DNA from: a virus
Direction: 5' to 3' (one strand)
Virus record (IMG/VR): IMGVR_UViG_3300032304_001282
Span: 1-33,821 of that record
Length of the DNA: 33,821 nucleotides
Positions 15,644 through 23,951 of this stretch are shown here, piece after piece (positions within the stretch are counted from its first letter, which is position 1; each line of letters begins with the position of its first letter). Position numbers and translations under genes: made by a program. The notes below the pieces were generated by a model. That model was not told the origin of the DNA and ran no database searches. It worked only from the letters and a program-made list of their open reading frames with translations.

Positions 15644-15701
15644 CTAAATACCTACTAAAACCCTGCATTTTTTGCAGAGCATCAGTGAGAACCACTAAAT
15701 A
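15644..15701 (+). promoter_or_regulatory. Porin upstream region with two CTAAATA boxes and a hairpin
   Basis: CTAAATA occurs at 15644-15650 and 15695-15701, like the late-promoter variant seen in T4-like phages. CTGCA(15663)...TGCAG(15677) forms a short hairpin between them. No good sigma70 pair is visible, so late expression of the porin is an inference. Confidence 0.35.
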
Positions 15702-15748
15702 ATTAGTTGGGCGATCGTCCAGCATTCTCTTATAAGGAAATCTCAAGC

Positions 15749-16870
15749 ATGAAAAAACTATTAGCAACTTTATTGTTGTCTCTTGGCGTAGTTACTATGG
15801 CGGCGGCACAGAGTTCGGTTACCATTTATGGTATCCTGGATGCCGGTTACATCGGTAAGAATCTCAAAGGTTCACCAGCAACAGCAACCAACACTCTCAA
15901 CTCCAATCAGTTCGGATCTAGTGCAGAAACAACTAGCCGTCTTGGTTTTAGAGGCACAGAAGACTTGGGTGGTGGTACCTCTGCATTCTTTACCATTGAA
16001 ACTGGAGTAACGCCCACCAGTTCTACTCTTAGCTCGTTCAACAATCGTCAAAGTTTTGTTGGAGTTGCACAAAAAGGTCTTGGCAACGTGGCTGTTGGTA
16101 CACAGTATAGTCCTATACACAAGGCTGTTGCGGCAACTGACCCGGGTCAGCAAAACAACACCATTGGTTCGGTGATCTATCCTTCTGCTGGCACCGATGG
16201 CGGACAGAGCTCAGCTGATGCAGCCTACACAATCCGTTTCAACAACAGCTTGACAGCTACCACAGAGCGCAAAGCAGGCTTTAGTGCCAATGCAATCTAC
16301 TCTATGAACAACCAGACCAGCACCCAAACAGGCGCTACCACTGGTGGTCAAGTAGATGCAAATGCATATGGCCTAGGTGCTGACTACTCGCGTGGAAACT
16401 TGTACGCTACCGTGGCATATCAAAGTGTCAAAAGTATCAACGACACATCAGCTACTGCGTCGGTAAGTTCTGCATTTGTAGGTACCAACACCACTGACAG
16501 TCAGTTGTATGCAGGTGCCACATATGATTTGAAAATTGTTAAATTGTTTGCAGGTTTCACTGATCGCAAGATTTCTAGCAACTTGAACAGTGCAAATCAA
16601 CTCAATCGTACAGCACAGCAAATTGGTGCACGTGGTTTTATCACTAAGACGGTTGAAGGTTGGGCAAGTGTAGGCAATGGACGTTACAATGCATTTGGTA
16701 CGAACCAAGCTACAGCCGACTTCACAGCATATCAAGTTGGTACAAACTACTGGATGAGCAAGCGTACAAACTTGTATGCAATTGCTGGCAGTACACAAAC
16801 AAGTAGCACAAGCCAAGTTGGCGCACTCAGTGGCAACATGTATGCCACAGGTATACGTCACACATTCTAA
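15749..16870 (+). CDS. Gram-negative outer-membrane porin (Porin_4-like, betaproteobacterial type)
   Basis: 373 aa from the ATG at 15749, with AAGGA about ten bases upstream; the in-frame GTG at 15707 would mask the signal peptide. Residues 1-20 are a typical signal peptide ending MAAA, and the mature protein starts QSSVTIYGILDAGY, the classic opening of Burkholderiales porins. Alternating amphipathic strands, GFRGTEDLGGG, RQSFVG and the terminal phenylalanine (GIRHTF) needed for BAM recognition are present. It would form a trimeric 16-strand diffusion pore in the outer membrane. Two hairpin terminators isolate it as a single-gene unit. Confidence 0.92.
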   Translation: MKKLLATLLLSLGVVTMAAAQSSVTIYGILDAGYIGKNLKGSPATATNTLNSNQFGSSAETTSRLGFRGTEDLGGGTSAFFTIETGVTPTSSTLSSFNNRQSFVGVAQKGLGNVAVGTQYSPIHKAVAATDPGQQNNTIGSVIYPSAGTDGGQSSADAAYTIRFNNSLTATTERKAGFSANAIYSMNNQTSTQTGATTGGQVDANAYGLGADYSRGNLYATVAYQSVKSINDTSATASVSSAFVGTNTTDSQLYAGATYDLKIVKLFAGFTDRKISSNLNSANQLNRTAQQIGARGFITKTVEGWASVGNGRYNAFGTNQATADFTAYQVGTNYWMSKRTNLYAIAGSTQTSSTSQVGALSGNMYATGIRHTF

Positions 16871-16894
16871 TAGCGTTAATATTAGAATACAAAA

Positions 16895-16916
16895 AGCTCC
16901 CTAGGGAGCTTTTTTT
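16895..16916. terminator. Intrinsic terminator after the porin
   Basis: AGCTCCCTAGGGAGCT (16895-16910) is a perfect inverted repeat, preceded by A's and followed by seven T's. It should stop the porin transcript and could act in both directions. Confidence 0.85.
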
Positions 16917-17732
16917 ATGGTAAGTATTCACATGATAGATCTCATTACCGTTGTCTTCAAAGATGAATTAGATACATTAAAAACTCAAGCCCAAAGCGTA
17001 GCTGTCTATGGGCGAAACATAGACACCATATTTGTTGTTATAAACGATGATTCTGGTACAGGATCTTGTATAGATCGAGCTTGGTGGGGCATCTGGCAAG
17101 AACGAGTACAGGTAATAAATCGGCAAGCGTTTGGCAATATGTGGGTAGACAATGGGTGGCTCAGTCAACAAGTATTAAAATTAATGACCGCAACTGTTAG
17201 TAGCAACAAGTGGAGCATGATATTAGATGCTAAAACTTTTTTTGTTCGCCCTATGTTAGAATTTGAACAATTTCCAGCAGTTGGTCAACTAGACATTTAT
17301 CCAGTGTTTGAACCCAGTCAACAGATAGTCAATCAATTATTTGGAATCGCATTAATTAAACAACTTGGGCCAGGCGGTGTTCCTTTTATTATTAACACCA
17401 CGGAAGTACGTCGTATGGTCACTTGGATTGAAGAGCATGCCAAACAAGATTTTGTCAAGTGGTTTCAGGCTCAAGGAATGTTAACTGAATTTATTTTATA
17501 CTCTGGATGGATACAATATCAATACGGTGGGTTTGATATATTATACGAAATTACAAAATCAGATGTACATCCGTGTAATCTTTGTCATAGTGAAGTGGCT
17601 AGCTTTGATCGTAAATTCTTACAAATGCAAACAGCAGATACTGTAAGTGTGCATCGTCGTGCGTGGCCACAGTTGACTACAGAGCAACAAACAAAGTATA
17701 CAGAGTTCTTGGCCAGTCGAGGTATAGTATGA
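16917..17732 (+). CDS. DUF6492-like glycosyltransferase
   Basis: 271 aa from ATG 16917; the ATG at 16932 (MIDLITVV) is an equally good start because the first five codons abut the terminator. The GT-A-like acidic segment MILDAKTFFVRPM at about 99-111 corresponds to the DxD region of DUF6492 proteins (seen again in the - strand paralogue as LLTDPDTFMTKPY). It probably transfers a sugar to the host surface glycan or to a virion protein. The stop overlaps the PIG-L start by four bases. Confidence 0.7.
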   Translation: MVSIHMIDLITVVFKDELDTLKTQAQSVAVYGRNIDTIFVVINDDSGTGSCIDRAWWGIWQERVQVINRQAFGNMWVDNGWLSQQVLKLMTATVSSNKWSMILDAKTFFVRPMLEFEQFPAVGQLDIYPVFEPSQQIVNQLFGIALIKQLGPGGVPFIINTTEVRRMVTWIEEHAKQDFVKWFQAQGMLTEFILYSGWIQYQYGGFDILYEITKSDVHPCNLCHSEVASFDRKFLQMQTADTVSVHRRAWPQLTTEQQTKYTEFLASRGIV

Positions 17733-18262
17733 AAGCCGTAGCTATGGTAGCGCATCCAGATGATTGTGTGATCTTTGCTTATAGTTTCATGCATTACTAT
17801 CCGCAGTTTGATTGGACTGTGTGCTATCTTACCTATACCGAACAAGATGCACGTGGTCGTGAATTTGCTGAGTTCTGGGGGCGCCGCGGAGTCACGACCA
17901 AGTTCCTAGGTTATGTAGATGATTATCGTGATTTAGAAACAGGAATATGCAGTTTTGATATTGCATTAGCTGCCGAATCTATTAGGCAAGCAATTACCGA
18001 TCAAGACCTTGTACTTACACATGATCATTATGGTGATTACGGGCATCTTCATCATAAATTCATTCATAATGTAGTTGCTAACCATCATGCCCATATAGTA
18101 ACTTTTGCTGGTACTGGAAAAGGCAATGTTAAATACACAATAGAGCCAGGTGTTTATAGTTTAGATGAATTTCCGTTACATCGAGAGATTGTTTCTAGTT
18201 TTCATCAACATACACATGCAAACGAATATGCAGTCTCAAAAAAAGTGAACAAAATATTATGA
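17729..18262 (+). CDS. PIG-L/LmbE family N-acetylglucosamine deacetylase-like protein
   Basis: 177 aa from ATG 17729 (ATGA overlap with the upstream stop). The zinc-site motif HPDD is at 9-12, the downstream histidines are in LTHDHYGDYGHLHHKFIH, and EQDARGREFAEFWG follows the family pattern. The enzyme removes acetyl groups from sugar amines, which in this setting suggests N-deacetylation of an amino sugar. It is translationally linked to a glycosyltransferase and two SGNH proteins. Confidence 0.85.
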   Translation: MKAVAMVAHPDDCVIFAYSFMHYYPQFDWTVCYLTYTEQDARGREFAEFWGRRGVTTKFLGYVDDYRDLETGICSFDIALAAESIRQAITDQDLVLTHDHYGDYGHLHHKFIHNVVANHHAHIVTFAGTGKGNVKYTIEPGVYSLDEFPLHREIVSSFHQHTHANEYAVSKKVNKIL

Positions 18263-19071
18263 AAAAATTAATGGTAGCCGGTTGTAGTTTTTCAGCTACA
18301 GCTAAAATTCCAGATGGCACAAGTTGGAGTGAAATATTAGCCAAACGATTGGGGTGGGAATTAGTTAATTTGGCCAGACAAGGTTGCAGCAACGGCGGTA
18401 TTAGAATTCAGATGGAGGAGATTCGTAGACAACGTCCAGATTTTGCTATCGTTACTCCTACCTTTTGGGATCGCATGGAGATGCCTGCTACTGCTGCTCC
18501 GTATGATTGGACAATTCCGCCAGGTGGATGGAATCCTCCGCTGGAACGACATTTACAAGATCGTGAACGTAAAAATGGCTATCGTAGAGAAGATGGCATC
18601 AACAATGTCAACTATGGCAACAACAACTATAACATGATCTGCGAAACTATTTTTACTCTTGCAGAAAACTATCCCCACCCGTATCGTTCTGGACTTATCA
18701 ATAAAGATGCACAGACAGCGGTAAGACATTATATCGATAGCATTTACGATAACCATTGGAAAAAACAACAGGATGAGTGGATTGTTACCGAAGGTGTGTT
18801 TGAGTTATATCACGACGGCATTCCATTTTTATTACAACCAGTATTGTTGTGGCCATTTGATCCAAACAATCAAACACTATGGCGAGATTCATTTCATCGT
18901 GTAATACCAAATCACTATATCATGCAAGACTCTATTGAAAGTGTATTAGCGGTTTGTGGTAATAATCCGTTTGCTGGTGAGGATCCTGGGTATCATAGTA
19001 GTCCGGCAGGACAACAGATAATTGCCGACAACTGGTACCGCAGAATTTCCAAAGACCATGGCATCATTTAA
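18259..19071 (+). CDS. SGNH-hydrolase-like protein, copy 3
   Basis: 270 aa. The nucleophile block is GCSFS at 8-12, the oxyanion block GCSNGGIRI around 42-50, and DPGYHSS near the C-terminus gives the Asp-His pair. Between them is a long insert rich in Asn and Trp. The start overlaps the PIG-L stop as ATGA. Esterase or O-acyltransferase on glycans is a reasonable but unproved reading. Confidence 0.7.
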   Translation: MKKLMVAGCSFSATAKIPDGTSWSEILAKRLGWELVNLARQGCSNGGIRIQMEEIRRQRPDFAIVTPTFWDRMEMPATAAPYDWTIPPGGWNPPLERHLQDRERKNGYRREDGINNVNYGNNNYNMICETIFTLAENYPHPYRSGLINKDAQTAVRHYIDSIYDNHWKKQQDEWIVTEGVFELYHDGIPFLLQPVLLWPFDPNNQTLWRDSFHRVIPNHYIMQDSIESVLAVCGNNPFAGEDPGYHSSPAGQQIIADNWYRRISKDHGII

Positions 19072-19780
19072 TCATTTAGTTGTTAATGGTTGTAGTTACA
19101 TGGAGGCCTATGCTTCGGGGTGTGGGCAAGTAGATTTAGCAGAACGGTTAGGCATTGCTACTTCAGAAAGTTTGGCCATTGGCGGCAGTGCTAATACTCG
19201 TATTATTCGTACCACTCTTAAACACAGTTATCAAACAACCCAATCAACATTTTATGTTCTTGGCATGACTTTTTTAAGTAGGTTAGAAATTCCTATCCTG
19301 GAAAATCAAACAGAGTTTGAAGGTCGGTGGACCAATCCACAGAATCAAAAATTTGTAAAAGATTGGCAGTACGGATGGGGACAAACTGAAACTGATCAAT
19401 ATGTAGATCTCAAACTAAAAAATGAAATGTACAGTATATTAGATCGTACTGAAGATTTAATGTATAAAATTCTTTCTATGATTAGCGATCTCAAGTCAAG
19501 AGGGCACAGGGTTTTAGTTTATCAACAAGCCGATACGCTTTATCAAGATCTGTTGGATGATCCAAGATTGCAACTGTTTAAAAGTACACCAGCAATCATT
19601 GACGGATATGGTTGGCGGGCTGTATCTTGGCAATTGAATAATGGTGTTCCGCCAACAAATTATGGCAGTAACCCTAGACATGTTGTGGCAAAAGACATGC
19701 AACATCCAATGCCCGGCCATCATCAAAAATTAAATGAATTTTTAGTTGATTACATTAACAGGAATTCTCTCCTGCAATAG
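19058..19780 (+). CDS. SGNH-hydrolase-like protein, copy 4
   Basis: 240 aa from ATG 19058, overlapping the previous gene by 14 bases (the ATG at 19022 lies deeper inside it). NGCSYME near the N-terminus, GGSANTRIIRTT and the C-terminal HPMPGHH are the SGNH blocks; the GGSANTRIIRTT segment resembles copies 1 and 2. It converges with the - strand gene ending at 19742, the last 39 bases being shared on opposite strands. Confidence 0.7.
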   Translation: MASFNHLVVNGCSYMEAYASGCGQVDLAERLGIATSESLAIGGSANTRIIRTTLKHSYQTTQSTFYVLGMTFLSRLEIPILENQTEFEGRWTNPQNQKFVKDWQYGWGQTETDQYVDLKLKNEMYSILDRTEDLMYKILSMISDLKSRGHRVLVYQQADTLYQDLLDDPRLQLFKSTPAIIDGYGWRAVSWQLNNGVPPTNYGSNPRHVVAKDMQHPMPGHHQKLNEFLVDYINRNSLLQ

Positions 19781-20821
19781 TTGTTGCATATGTTTGCGAG
19801 TTTCTGTTTGTAATTTAAACAGCCGATTGTGATTATGATCTACAATAGGTTTTATTTGTTGACAAATTGTTTGATAATTTTGAGTGCTTAAATATACTAA
19901 CTGTTCGGTGGCTTGCCGGAAACGATCAAAGTCCAACACGTTGCTATCATAGGATTCGTCTATTACTGAACTAAATGTTTCAAATCCTAATCTATGCAGG
20001 CCTTTTAAATAATTGGCATTACTAAATGCTACAAAAAGTCGACGTGCATAAAATGCCTTGGTTGACTTTTCACTCATAAAGAAACAGTTGCCAGTGCCTA
20101 TGGTTTCCGTTAAAATGGTATATTGTGTTTGTTGATATATTTTCCACGGCACATACGGACTAATACTTTTTTCAATTTGTTCTTTAACTTCCCAGTTGGG
20201 ATTTAAATTAGGACTAACATACGGATATAATAGTTGTTGCTCAGGAAATATTTTAGAAAATTCTTCTGTTTGATGGTTAACTATATCCCCAGTAAATACA
20301 TCTCTATAGTTAGCAATAGACTTGTTGACAAGATTGTACTGCTGCAGGGCTAACATAACATAATCTCTATGAGGTCGGCGGGCCCCAAGAAGTGCTTCAA
20401 ATATAAAAGGTTTTTGGTCTGAACTAGTATCTTGATATTCGTTGTGTTTTAATAAATTATAACCCCACCATGGACGATATACCATTGAGGCAATATCAAA
20501 TATATCATCTGCTATTTGTCCGCCTGTGGCCAATATATAATTGGTGATTTTATTACGCTCTGCCCATGCCTGTATATTACGTACAGATTCAAATTCTATA
20601 TCAGATAAAATAATTAAACTAAACTGTGTAAGATCTAATTGAGATAAGGTATGATCATAACACCACATGCGAGATTCATTGAACATTACAGGTAATATTG
20701 CTATTGGGTACGGACTTATTAATGCCTCTTTTAAATTTTTAGTAGTGGGGCCAATCGGCCAATCGGTTGCTGTGGCATCAATGGGTGCATATATAGGATG
20801 GCGTAAATTTATTGTAGACAT
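19742..20821 (-). CDS. Probable glycosyltransferase-like phage protein
   Basis: 359 aa, last gene of a three-gene - strand operon. The block TETIGTGNCFFMSEKSTKAFY, then GFETFSSVIDESYDSN, resembles the donor-binding C-terminal region of fucosyltransferase/exostosin-like proteins, where an SEKT.Kp and a DESYD motif are common. The N-terminal half is unrecognised. Confidence in the enzyme class is modest. It overlaps the upstream DUF6492-like gene by 13 bases. Confidence 0.6.
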   Translation of the reverse strand: MSTINLRHPIYAPIDATATDWPIGPTTKNLKEALISPYPIAILPVMFNESRMWCYDHTLSQLDLTQFSLIILSDIEFESVRNIQAWAERNKITNYILATGGQIADDIFDIASMVYRPWWGYNLLKHNEYQDTSSDQKPFIFEALLGARRPHRDYVMLALQQYNLVNKSIANYRDVFTGDIVNHQTEEFSKIFPEQQLLYPYVSPNLNPNWEVKEQIEKSISPYVPWKIYQQTQYTILTETIGTGNCFFMSEKSTKAFYARRLFVAFSNANYLKGLHRLGFETFSSVIDESYDSNVLDFDRFRQATEQLVYLSTQNYQTICQQIKPIVDHNHNRLFKLQTETRKHMQQLLQERIPVNVIN

Positions 20822-21672
20822 TGTTGTACAACCTCTAGGTGGTGTTCAAAGTCTTTGATTATACCTGTGGACCAATCCAACTGTAAACTTAAACTTAGAT
20901 CAGGAACAGCATCAGCAAAACAATTGTAGTCTGCGGTAAAGTTGCCTAGTTTGTCCAAACTGTTGTATTCAAATCTGCGCTGTTCTTGATAGTCTACTGC
21001 ATGTTGACTTACAGCCCAGTTGCCCAGCAACTCATATTCACTGAACCATTTGATCATATTACCTGTGCCCCATGGCGGTACAGTAGGCAGTCCAGGACAA
21101 CTATCAATAATAGCATCGAGGAAATGTGTGGTGTGGCGTTGTTCCAAATGTGTCTTGAGTGAATTCCAATCATCTCTGTGTACTGGCACAAACTCAGTAA
21201 TGAAACAATGCGGCGACTGTCTTGGAATACCCACAATAGCATCCATCATGCCGTTGTAACTGCCGTGTGTGGTGTTGGTCAAGACCAGATAGTTAAGACG
21301 CCCGTCGTTATAACAACAGTATGGTTTGGTCATAAAGGTATCTGGATCGGTCAACAACACCACATCATCTTTTAAATAGTCCAGCACTGATAATTTGACT
21401 GCTTGTTGACGCAACCAAAAGCCGCGATAGTCCCCGGGAATAACCCAGTTTTCAATTTCAGGGTAATGCGGTAGTACTTCCTCATCTGGAAGATAATCAA
21501 AGTGGGCAGTGTCGATTCCGTACCTGGCAAATATTGGCCACAGTTCAGCTTTGGGCACAGGACTAGCAATCACTGTGCGGTCAATTCCGTCGAGCATGTG
21601 ATCAAACTGCATACTCATACAGGCATGCGGCACACGATATCTAGCAATGAATACTACACGGGCTACGGTCAT
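20809..21672 (-). CDS. DUF6492-like glycosyltransferase, second copy
   Basis: 287 aa from the ATG at 21672, which overlaps the upstream stop as ATGA; an earlier in-frame start at 21687 is inside the radical SAM gene. The WLRQQAVKLSVLDYL segment followed by LLTDPDTFMTKPY is the core of DUF6492 proteins, with the DxD-like acidic pair. It is related to the + strand protein at 16917. A sugar transfer role on a surface polymer is likely. Confidence 0.75.
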   Translation of the reverse strand: MTVARVVFIARYRVPHACMSMQFDHMLDGIDRTVIASPVPKAELWPIFARYGIDTAHFDYLPDEEVLPHYPEIENWVIPGDYRGFWLRQQAVKLSVLDYLKDDVVLLTDPDTFMTKPYCCYNDGRLNYLVLTNTTHGSYNGMMDAIVGIPRQSPHCFITEFVPVHRDDWNSLKTHLEQRHTTHFLDAIIDSCPGLPTVPPWGTGNMIKWFSEYELLGNWAVSQHAVDYQEQRRFEYNSLDKLGNFTADYNCFADAVPDLSLSLQLDWSTGIIKDFEHHLEVVQQCLQ

Positions 21673-22679
21673 TTTCTGCCGCCGCAACTGTTCACACAGC
21701 CATACAGTCTACCTTCAGCAATGCTGCTCTTAGCCCATGTCTCTTCTACGCTGTTGAACCATTCAATACAGTGTTCAAGATCGTATTCTAATGCATTGTT
21801 TTCTTTAACTAAAGGCAATAACTGTTGGTTGCCAGGATGGTTCATTGTTGCTGGATAAAAGCCCAAAAAGCAACAAGGATACACTGTTCCGTCAGCGGCA
21901 ATGTAAATTTCTTTGAGACGATTGTGCTGACAGACCAAATTCAATGGTGATGTATCTTTGTCTGATTTGACTGTACGATGATCAAACCATGTGACATGAC
22001 TTTGCAACATTGTTTTTATATCTGGTGGTGTTATTTCTTCTTGAGCTGTAAACGGTTTACCAAGCCAATGGCTAAACTCTCCTAGTCTGGAATACACAGG
22101 ACCACGGTTACGACCCTCATCAATGTTTTCAAATCGGGCGAACCCTAATTTGTCAGCCAAGTCTTTACAGGCTTGCTCTTGGTGGCGGTTGTGATCAAAT
22201 GGAATGAAACGCCAAATGGCCTGGCCACCGGCTCGAATAAACGCAGTTGCGTTGGCAATCACCTTGTGCCAATCTGTGTCCTGTCTGTAAAAACTGTGAG
22301 TGTCCTCTAACCCATCTATAGCAAATCCAATTGTGACTCCGGATAATGCTAACCCAGCCCACCAATCGGGTGTGCGCATGCCAGCGTTGGAGTTAATATA
22401 AACCGGCACTTGTTGACCTGCCAACCAGTGTACTATTTTTTGTGAGTCTCGGGCCAGACCAAAATCGCCCAGGTTGCCGTTGAAACTTATGCCTCGAGTC
22501 AATTGTTTTAAAAATACCGTTGGTAAAATTTGTTTTATGTTATCTAGGGTAAGTTCAGTTTCGGGGTACCCAGCATTGAAATCAAATCCGCGATAGTTAC
22601 GCATGCACATTGGGCATCGAGCATTACAGCGAGTAGTAAGTTCTATCTGGACTTGTTGGATTTGGCTAAGTTTTAACAT
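21669..22679 (-). CDS. Radical SAM/SPASM domain protein
   Basis: 336 aa from ATG 22679 (an upstream ATG at 22709 crosses a late-promoter-like box). The SAM [4Fe-4S] motif is C18, C22, C25 (TTRCNARCPMC). A C-terminal SPASM-like cysteine set includes GTVYPCCFLG and GCVNSCGGR, which would bind auxiliary clusters. Such enzymes modify peptides or act on small molecules. No precursor peptide is obvious beside it, and the two downstream glycosyltransferases make a glycan or lipid modification possible. Confidence 0.85.
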   Translation of the reverse strand: MLKLSQIQQVQIELTTRCNARCPMCMRNYRGFDFNAGYPETELTLDNIKQILPTVFLKQLTRGISFNGNLGDFGLARDSQKIVHWLAGQQVPVYINSNAGMRTPDWWAGLALSGVTIGFAIDGLEDTHSFYRQDTDWHKVIANATAFIRAGGQAIWRFIPFDHNRHQEQACKDLADKLGFARFENIDEGRNRGPVYSRLGEFSHWLGKPFTAQEEITPPDIKTMLQSHVTWFDHRTVKSDKDTSPLNLVCQHNRLKEIYIAADGTVYPCCFLGFYPATMNHPGNQQLLPLVKENNALEYDLEHCIEWFNSVEETWAKSSIAEGRLYGCVNSCGGRK

Positions 22680-22683
22680 GAAA

Positions 22684-22691
22684 TATTTATG
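22684..22691 (-). promoter_or_regulatory. T4-type late promoter candidate for the - strand operon
   Basis: On the - strand this reads CATAAATA, matching NATAAATA, five bases before the radical SAM ATG. It would give a leaderless or nearly leaderless transcript. Confidence 0.35.
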
Positions 22692-22702
22692 TACCACTCT
22701 GG

Positions 22703-22731
22703 TTGACAAAGTATAAATAACCGTATATAAT
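22703..22731 (+). promoter_or_regulatory. sigma70 promoter with a late promoter nested in its spacer
   Basis: TTGACA at 22703-22708, 17 bases, TATAAT at 22726-22731. The spacer holds TATAAATA at 22712-22719, the exact T4 late consensus. The ATG at 22739 is seven bases after the -10 box. Confidence 0.7.
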
Positions 22732-22738
22732 ACTTACT

Positions 22739-22843
22739 ATGATGACTAATAAATTACATCTCTCTTTAGCAAGCCGACTCATTATTGGGCAAACCAATCT
22801 ATGGATAGTGGTCTGCGAAGATGGTGCAAGGGGTTCTGAATAG
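22739..22843 (+). CDS. Possible leaderless 34-aa ORF (or start of a small RNA)
   Basis: From ATG 22739 a 34-codon frame reads MMTNKLHLS at the start and EDGARGSE at the end. Transcription from the promoter above would begin at or next to this ATG and end at the terminator at 22871-22899. The RNA also folds locally (ATTGG 22784-22788 with CCAAT 22794-22798). Whether the product is peptide or RNA is open. Confidence 0.4.
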   Translation: MMTNKLHLSLASRLIIGQTNLWIVVCEDGARGSE

Positions 22844-22870
22844 AATAAGTTTTAAATTCATATTTACGAA

Positions 22871-22899
22871 CCCTGGAACTTAACACTCCGGGGTTTTTT
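22871..22899 (+). terminator. Intrinsic terminator of the short transcription unit
   Basis: CCCTGGA (22871-22877) pairs with TCCGGGG (22887-22893) with one G-U pair, nine-base loop, followed by six T's. Confidence 0.8.
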
Positions 22900-22918
22900 A
22901 TTTAGAGGAAAGATTAAT

Positions 22919-23092
22919 ATGACAGATTTTACAAAATTAAACGATCGTATTGTGAAGCAGGCTTGGGAATTAAGTAATTTTACACTAAATGAAGAACTCA
23001 AGACCCGACTGCTTCAGGATAAGATTCGCAGGGCCGCAGAAATGATTCAAGCTCGCGAGCAAAATCCTGTGTATTTTAAAGTTAAAGATTAA
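22919..23092 (+). CDS. Small hypothetical protein
   Basis: 57 aa from ATG 22919, preceded by AGAGGAAAG at good distance. Mostly helical and charged: MTDFTKLNDRIVKQAW, then LKTRLLQDKIRRAAEMIQARE. It lies 14 bases before the phosphoesterase gene, whose ribosome site overlaps its end, so the two are co-transcribed. Unrecognised. Confidence 0.6.
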   Translation: MTDFTKLNDRIVKQAWELSNFTLNEELKTRLLQDKIRRAAEMIQAREQNPVYFKVKD

Positions 23093-23106
23093 GAAAGGAG
23101 GCACGT

Positions 23107-23697
23107 ATGCCAGCAGTATTTTTAGTCAGCGACACACACTTTGGTCATGCAGGTGTATGTCGCTTTACACGTAACGATGGTGTGACCAAACTGCGTCCAT
23201 GGACTGATCCAGACGAAATGGACGAGTTTATGGTTGCGGCCTGGAACGATAGAGTCAAACCCACGGACAAAGTTTATCACTTGGGTGATGTTGTGATCAA
23301 CCGCAAGGCCTTGGGGATCATGAGTAGACTCAACGGTGACAAGGTGTTGATCCGTGGTAATCACGACATCTTTAAGGACGAAGACTATCGTAAACACTTC
23401 CGTGAACTGCGTGCTTACCATGTGATGAATGGAATGATTCTCAGTCACATTCCTATCCATAGCGAAAGTCTGGGCCGGTTTGGTGTCAACATCCACGGAC
23501 ACTTACACGCCAATCGTGTAATGAAGGCCATGCCGCCGGCATACATACCTGACATGATTGATACAAGATATCACTGTGTTTGCGTTGAGCAAACTGACTT
23601 TGCACCTATCTTGTTTGAAGACGTCATCAAGCGGATCAAAGCAGAAGGTGGTGTTGTTGGTTTTCAAAATGGCAATGGCACCACACAAGTAACATAA
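23107..23697 (+). CDS. Calcineurin-like metallophosphoesterase
   Basis: 196 aa with a strong AAGGAGG ribosome site. The five metal/catalytic blocks are SDTHFGH near 8-14, GDVV, RGNHD, SHIPIH and HGHLH. This is the phage-type YfcE/DUF-like phosphodiesterase or phosphatase. The substrate cannot be read. The stop is nine bases before the tRNA cluster. Confidence 0.88.
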   Translation: MPAVFLVSDTHFGHAGVCRFTRNDGVTKLRPWTDPDEMDEFMVAAWNDRVKPTDKVYHLGDVVINRKALGIMSRLNGDKVLIRGNHDIFKDEDYRKHFRELRAYHVMNGMILSHIPIHSESLGRFGVNIHGHLHANRVMKAMPPAYIPDMIDTRYHCVCVEQTDFAPILFEDVIKRIKAEGGVVGFQNGNGTTQVT

Positions 23698-23706
23698 AAT
23701 TAATAT

Positions 23707-23780
23707 TCCTCGGTGATGTAATGGTAGCATAGCGGTCTCCAAAACCGTTCGTTGCAGTTCGAGTCTGTACCGGGGAGCCA
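23707..23780 (+). tRNA. tRNA-Trp (CCA)
   Basis: TCCTCGG pairs with CCGGGGA (one T-G pair), G discriminator, encoded CCA. Anticodon loop CTCCAAA gives CCA; T loop TTCGAGT is normal. Confidence 0.92.
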
Positions 23781-23787
23781 GTAGCAG

Positions 23788-23861
23788 GCGGGATTAGTTT
23801 AATGGTAAAACTACAGATTTCCAATCTGTCGTTATCAGTTCGATTCTGATATTCCGCTCCA
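23788..23861 (+). tRNA. tRNA-Gly (UCC)
   Basis: GCGGGAT pairs with ATTCCGC, U73 as expected for Gly, encoded CCA. Anticodon loop TTTCCAA gives TCC; T loop TTCGATT. Confidence 0.92.
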
Positions 23862-23869
23862 GTAACAAG

Positions 23870-23946
23870 GTGGGTGTGCAACTGAAAGGCGAGGTAACGG
23901 ATTGCAAATCCGTATTATGTAGGTTCGAATCCTATCACCCACTCCA
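23870..23946 (+). tRNA. tRNA-Cys (GCA)
   Basis: GTGGGTG pairs with CACCCAC, U73, encoded CCA. Anticodon loop TTGCAAA gives GCA; T arm GTAGG TTCGAAT CCTAT. Confidence 0.92.
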
Positions 23947-23951
23947 GTTTT

